Shown: piece by piece, positions 62,925 to 64,000 of the stretch
How positions within the stretch are numbered: the stretch's first letter is position 1
Layout of the letters: each line of letters starts with the position of its first letter
Assembly (NCBI RefSeq): GCF_963677065.1
Contig: NZ_OY781872.1
Span: 2,475,419 to 2,539,418 of the forward strand
Source of the DNA: an uncultured Methanoregula sp.
GTDB lineage: Archaea; Halobacteriota; Methanomicrobia; Methanomicrobiales; Methanospirillaceae
Direction of reading: 5' to 3'
DNA: 64,000 bases
Made by a program: the position numbers and the translations under genes
The notes under the pieces: generated by a model
What the model was told of the DNA's origin: nothing
Databases searched by the model: none
The model's input: the letters and a program-made list of their open reading frames with translations, nothing else

Positions 62925-63491
62925 TTATGGATTATTGAGATTATTCTTGTCAGCATCGATGACTTCATCAACAAACGTGGTAAGCTGGGTGAGAACATCC
63001 GGATCCAGCCCTTTTTCCACAGCAAGGAACATGCCGGAAAAACCCATCAGCCGGAGTTTGTTGGTAACAAAATGAACAAACTTGGTGATATTCTGCGAGG
63101 AAATATAGATCAGCATAGAATTGACCGAATCAAAGAGCAGGGACACTTTCTTTCCCCTAAGCCCGCCAAGCGATTCCGTAACTGCGATCCCGATGGCCGT
63201 CATATCGCCGGGATTGACAACGAACCGGCAGTTTTTCACCGGCTCGTGATCATGTCCCATGGCATATTTCGTGACCGTGTCAACGACAGAGATCTTATCC
63301 ATGGAGATCCCGTTCTTCTCATAATTCTTTTTCAGGATATCGTAGGGCTGGTTTGTGGTAATGACAAGGACATCATATTCCTTGGCCAGGAGCACTTTGA
63401 TAAGTTCAATGTTCTTATTCCTGATCTCTGCAGCTGATGCCATGATGAGATAAATCTCCTCTTCCTTGATTTCCGGTATGGGGAATGCCAT
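62925..63491 (-). CDS. KaiC/RecA-like protein without Walker A
   Basis: The 188-residue protein resembles the core of the KaiC/GvpD/RAD55 fold: EEIYLIMASAAEIRNKNIELIKVLLAKEYDVLVITTNQPYDILKKNYEKNG, a VSLLFDSVNSMLIY strand in the Walker B place (Asp then Ser) and a following helix. A P-loop is not seen; the first strand is followed by ASAAEIRNKN instead of GxxGxGKT. It could bind nucleotides weakly or act as scaffold. It starts 8 bases after the end of the upstream coiled-coil gene on the same strand. Confidence 0.65.
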   Translation of the reverse strand: MAFPIPEIKEEEIYLIMASAAEIRNKNIELIKVLLAKEYDVLVITTNQPYDILKKNYEKNGISMDKISVVDTVTKYAMGHDHEPVKNCRFVVNPGDMTAIGIAVTESLGGLRGKKVSLLFDSVNSMLIYISSQNITKFVHFVTNKLRLMGFSGMFLAVEKGLDPDVLTQLTTFVDEVIDADKNNLNNP

Positions 63492-63499
63492 GAATACAC

Positions 63500-63901
63500 C
63501 TATTCTGTGAGGAATTTTCTCGAGGCTTCGGAAAAATCACCCGAACGATTCACAATCACTTTGTTGAGTTCGATAATGTTCTGCCGGATCTGCTCCAGGT
63601 TCCTGATCTGGATTTTTAGCTGGAGTAAAATATCGGAGTTTTCGAACTGGCCGCGCTCAATATCTTCAACAACGAGGGATATGTTTTGTTCCACTACTTC
63701 CATCGGGTTTTTGAGTCTCATAGCTGCTTCCTTGATGAATGCGAGGAACCGGTCGTTACTTTCCTTTAATGCGAGCTCGTCCTGCCGGATCCGTTCAGAC
63801 TGTTCAGCAACCACCTTTTCCTGCACCGCCAGGAGTTCGTTGAGCGAAGCAGCCATTGCTTCAAGATGGCTGATCCTCTCCATCATTGCATCGTTATCCA
63901 T
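63500..63901 (-). CDS. Coiled-coil protein with histidine-kinase-like dimer region
   Basis: The 133-residue protein is almost all helix: a coiled coil (5-60) followed by LKNPMEVVEQNISLVVEDIERG and another helix (95-130). This second part looks like a dimerisation helical hairpin of a histidine kinase (L-x-N-P-M, as in L-x-N-P-L), but the His of the H-box is absent and there is no ATPase domain. It is probably a stand-alone adaptor or partner for the next gene, the KaiC-like protein. GGTGGG lies upstream of the ATG at 63901. Confidence 0.55.
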   Translation of the reverse strand: MDNDAMMERISHLEAMAASLNELLAVQEKVVAEQSERIRQDELALKESNDRFLAFIKEAAMRLKNPMEVVEQNISLVVEDIERGQFENSDILLQLKIQIRNLEQIRQNIIELNKVIVNRSGDFSEASRKFLTE

Positions 63902-64000
63902 CAGATAATCCCACCATTTCGTATTCGTTTCTCATACAAATCATCTGAAAACGGTCCTGCGGTCGAACGGTAAAACCGCAACTTTCACACTCAGTGCCAG
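63902..64000. other. Upstream region of the signalling pair, window edge
   Basis: The last 99 bases hold only the ribosome-binding site of the coiled-coil gene and unassigned sequence. Confidence 0.4.

Noticed and set aside
62656..63075. 139-codon frame on the plus strand
   Set aside because: Its second half is antisense to the KaiC-like gene, and the first half has no coding character.

Overview
The window reads as chromosome of a methanogenic archaeon, most likely of the order Methanomicrobiales (Methanoregula-like). The direct evidence is a complete acetyl-CoA decarbonylase/synthase (ACDS) gene set, Sep-tRNA:Cys-tRNA synthase, a probable beta-RFAP (methanopterin) synthase, the methanogen families DUF1890 and DUF1894, archaellins, PEGA surface proteins and archaeal TATA-type promoters. 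The order is an inference from gene content and style; I could run no search. I see no rRNA, CRISPR array, insertion sequence or phage gene. There is one tRNA (Cys, GCA).

Layout. 1-19 kb holds signalling and surface genes: a kinase tail with its response regulator, a winged-helix regulator, two adjacent secreted-protein genes that share an upstream repeat, a double-Cache lipoprotein, an HxlR regulator divergent from a flavoprotein, an Fe-S aldo/keto reductase, a tandem GIY-YIG protein, a solitary archaellin and a REC/multi-PAS kinase. 17.6-21 kb has two divergent transporters: an LctP permease and a sodium:solute symporter preceded by a 34-residue membrane peptide. 21.4-32 kb is mixed: a CheW-like protein with an upstream 41-codon ORF, a ROK kinase, an FAD oxidoreductase, a glycosyltransferase, a thioesterase, a DUF2148 protein, a KefB/TrkA antiporter, a GHMP-type RFAP synthase and membrane proteins.

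32-37 kb is a surface island: a PEGA protein with a PGF-CTERM-like tail, three tandem archaellins with nearly identical 5' halves, and a multi-PEGA protein. 38-48.6 kb is a leftward ACDS operon, cooC-cooC-cdhA-cdhB-cdhC-cdhD-cdhE-RACo, with a small Cys-rich ORF just upstream. It supplies and matures the complex that interconverts acetyl-CoA with CO, a methyl group and CoA.

49-54 kb carries serS, a zinc-ribbon/Pro-rich membrane protein and a Kup potassium transporter. 54.1-60.9 kb is the most interesting part. It is a leftward run that starts with tRNA-Cys and continues through SepCysS, metY, metX-CBS, a freestanding ThrRS-type editing domain, DUF1890, DUF1894 and thiI. Most junctions are short or overlapping, so it looks like a single sulfur/cysteine/homocysteine operon whose first transcribed element is the tRNA substrate of its second gene. 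A pair of ACAATTGTG boxes lies in its promoter. 61-64 kb returns to signalling: a two-CW histidine kinase, a KaiC-like protein without a P-loop, and a coiled-coil partner.
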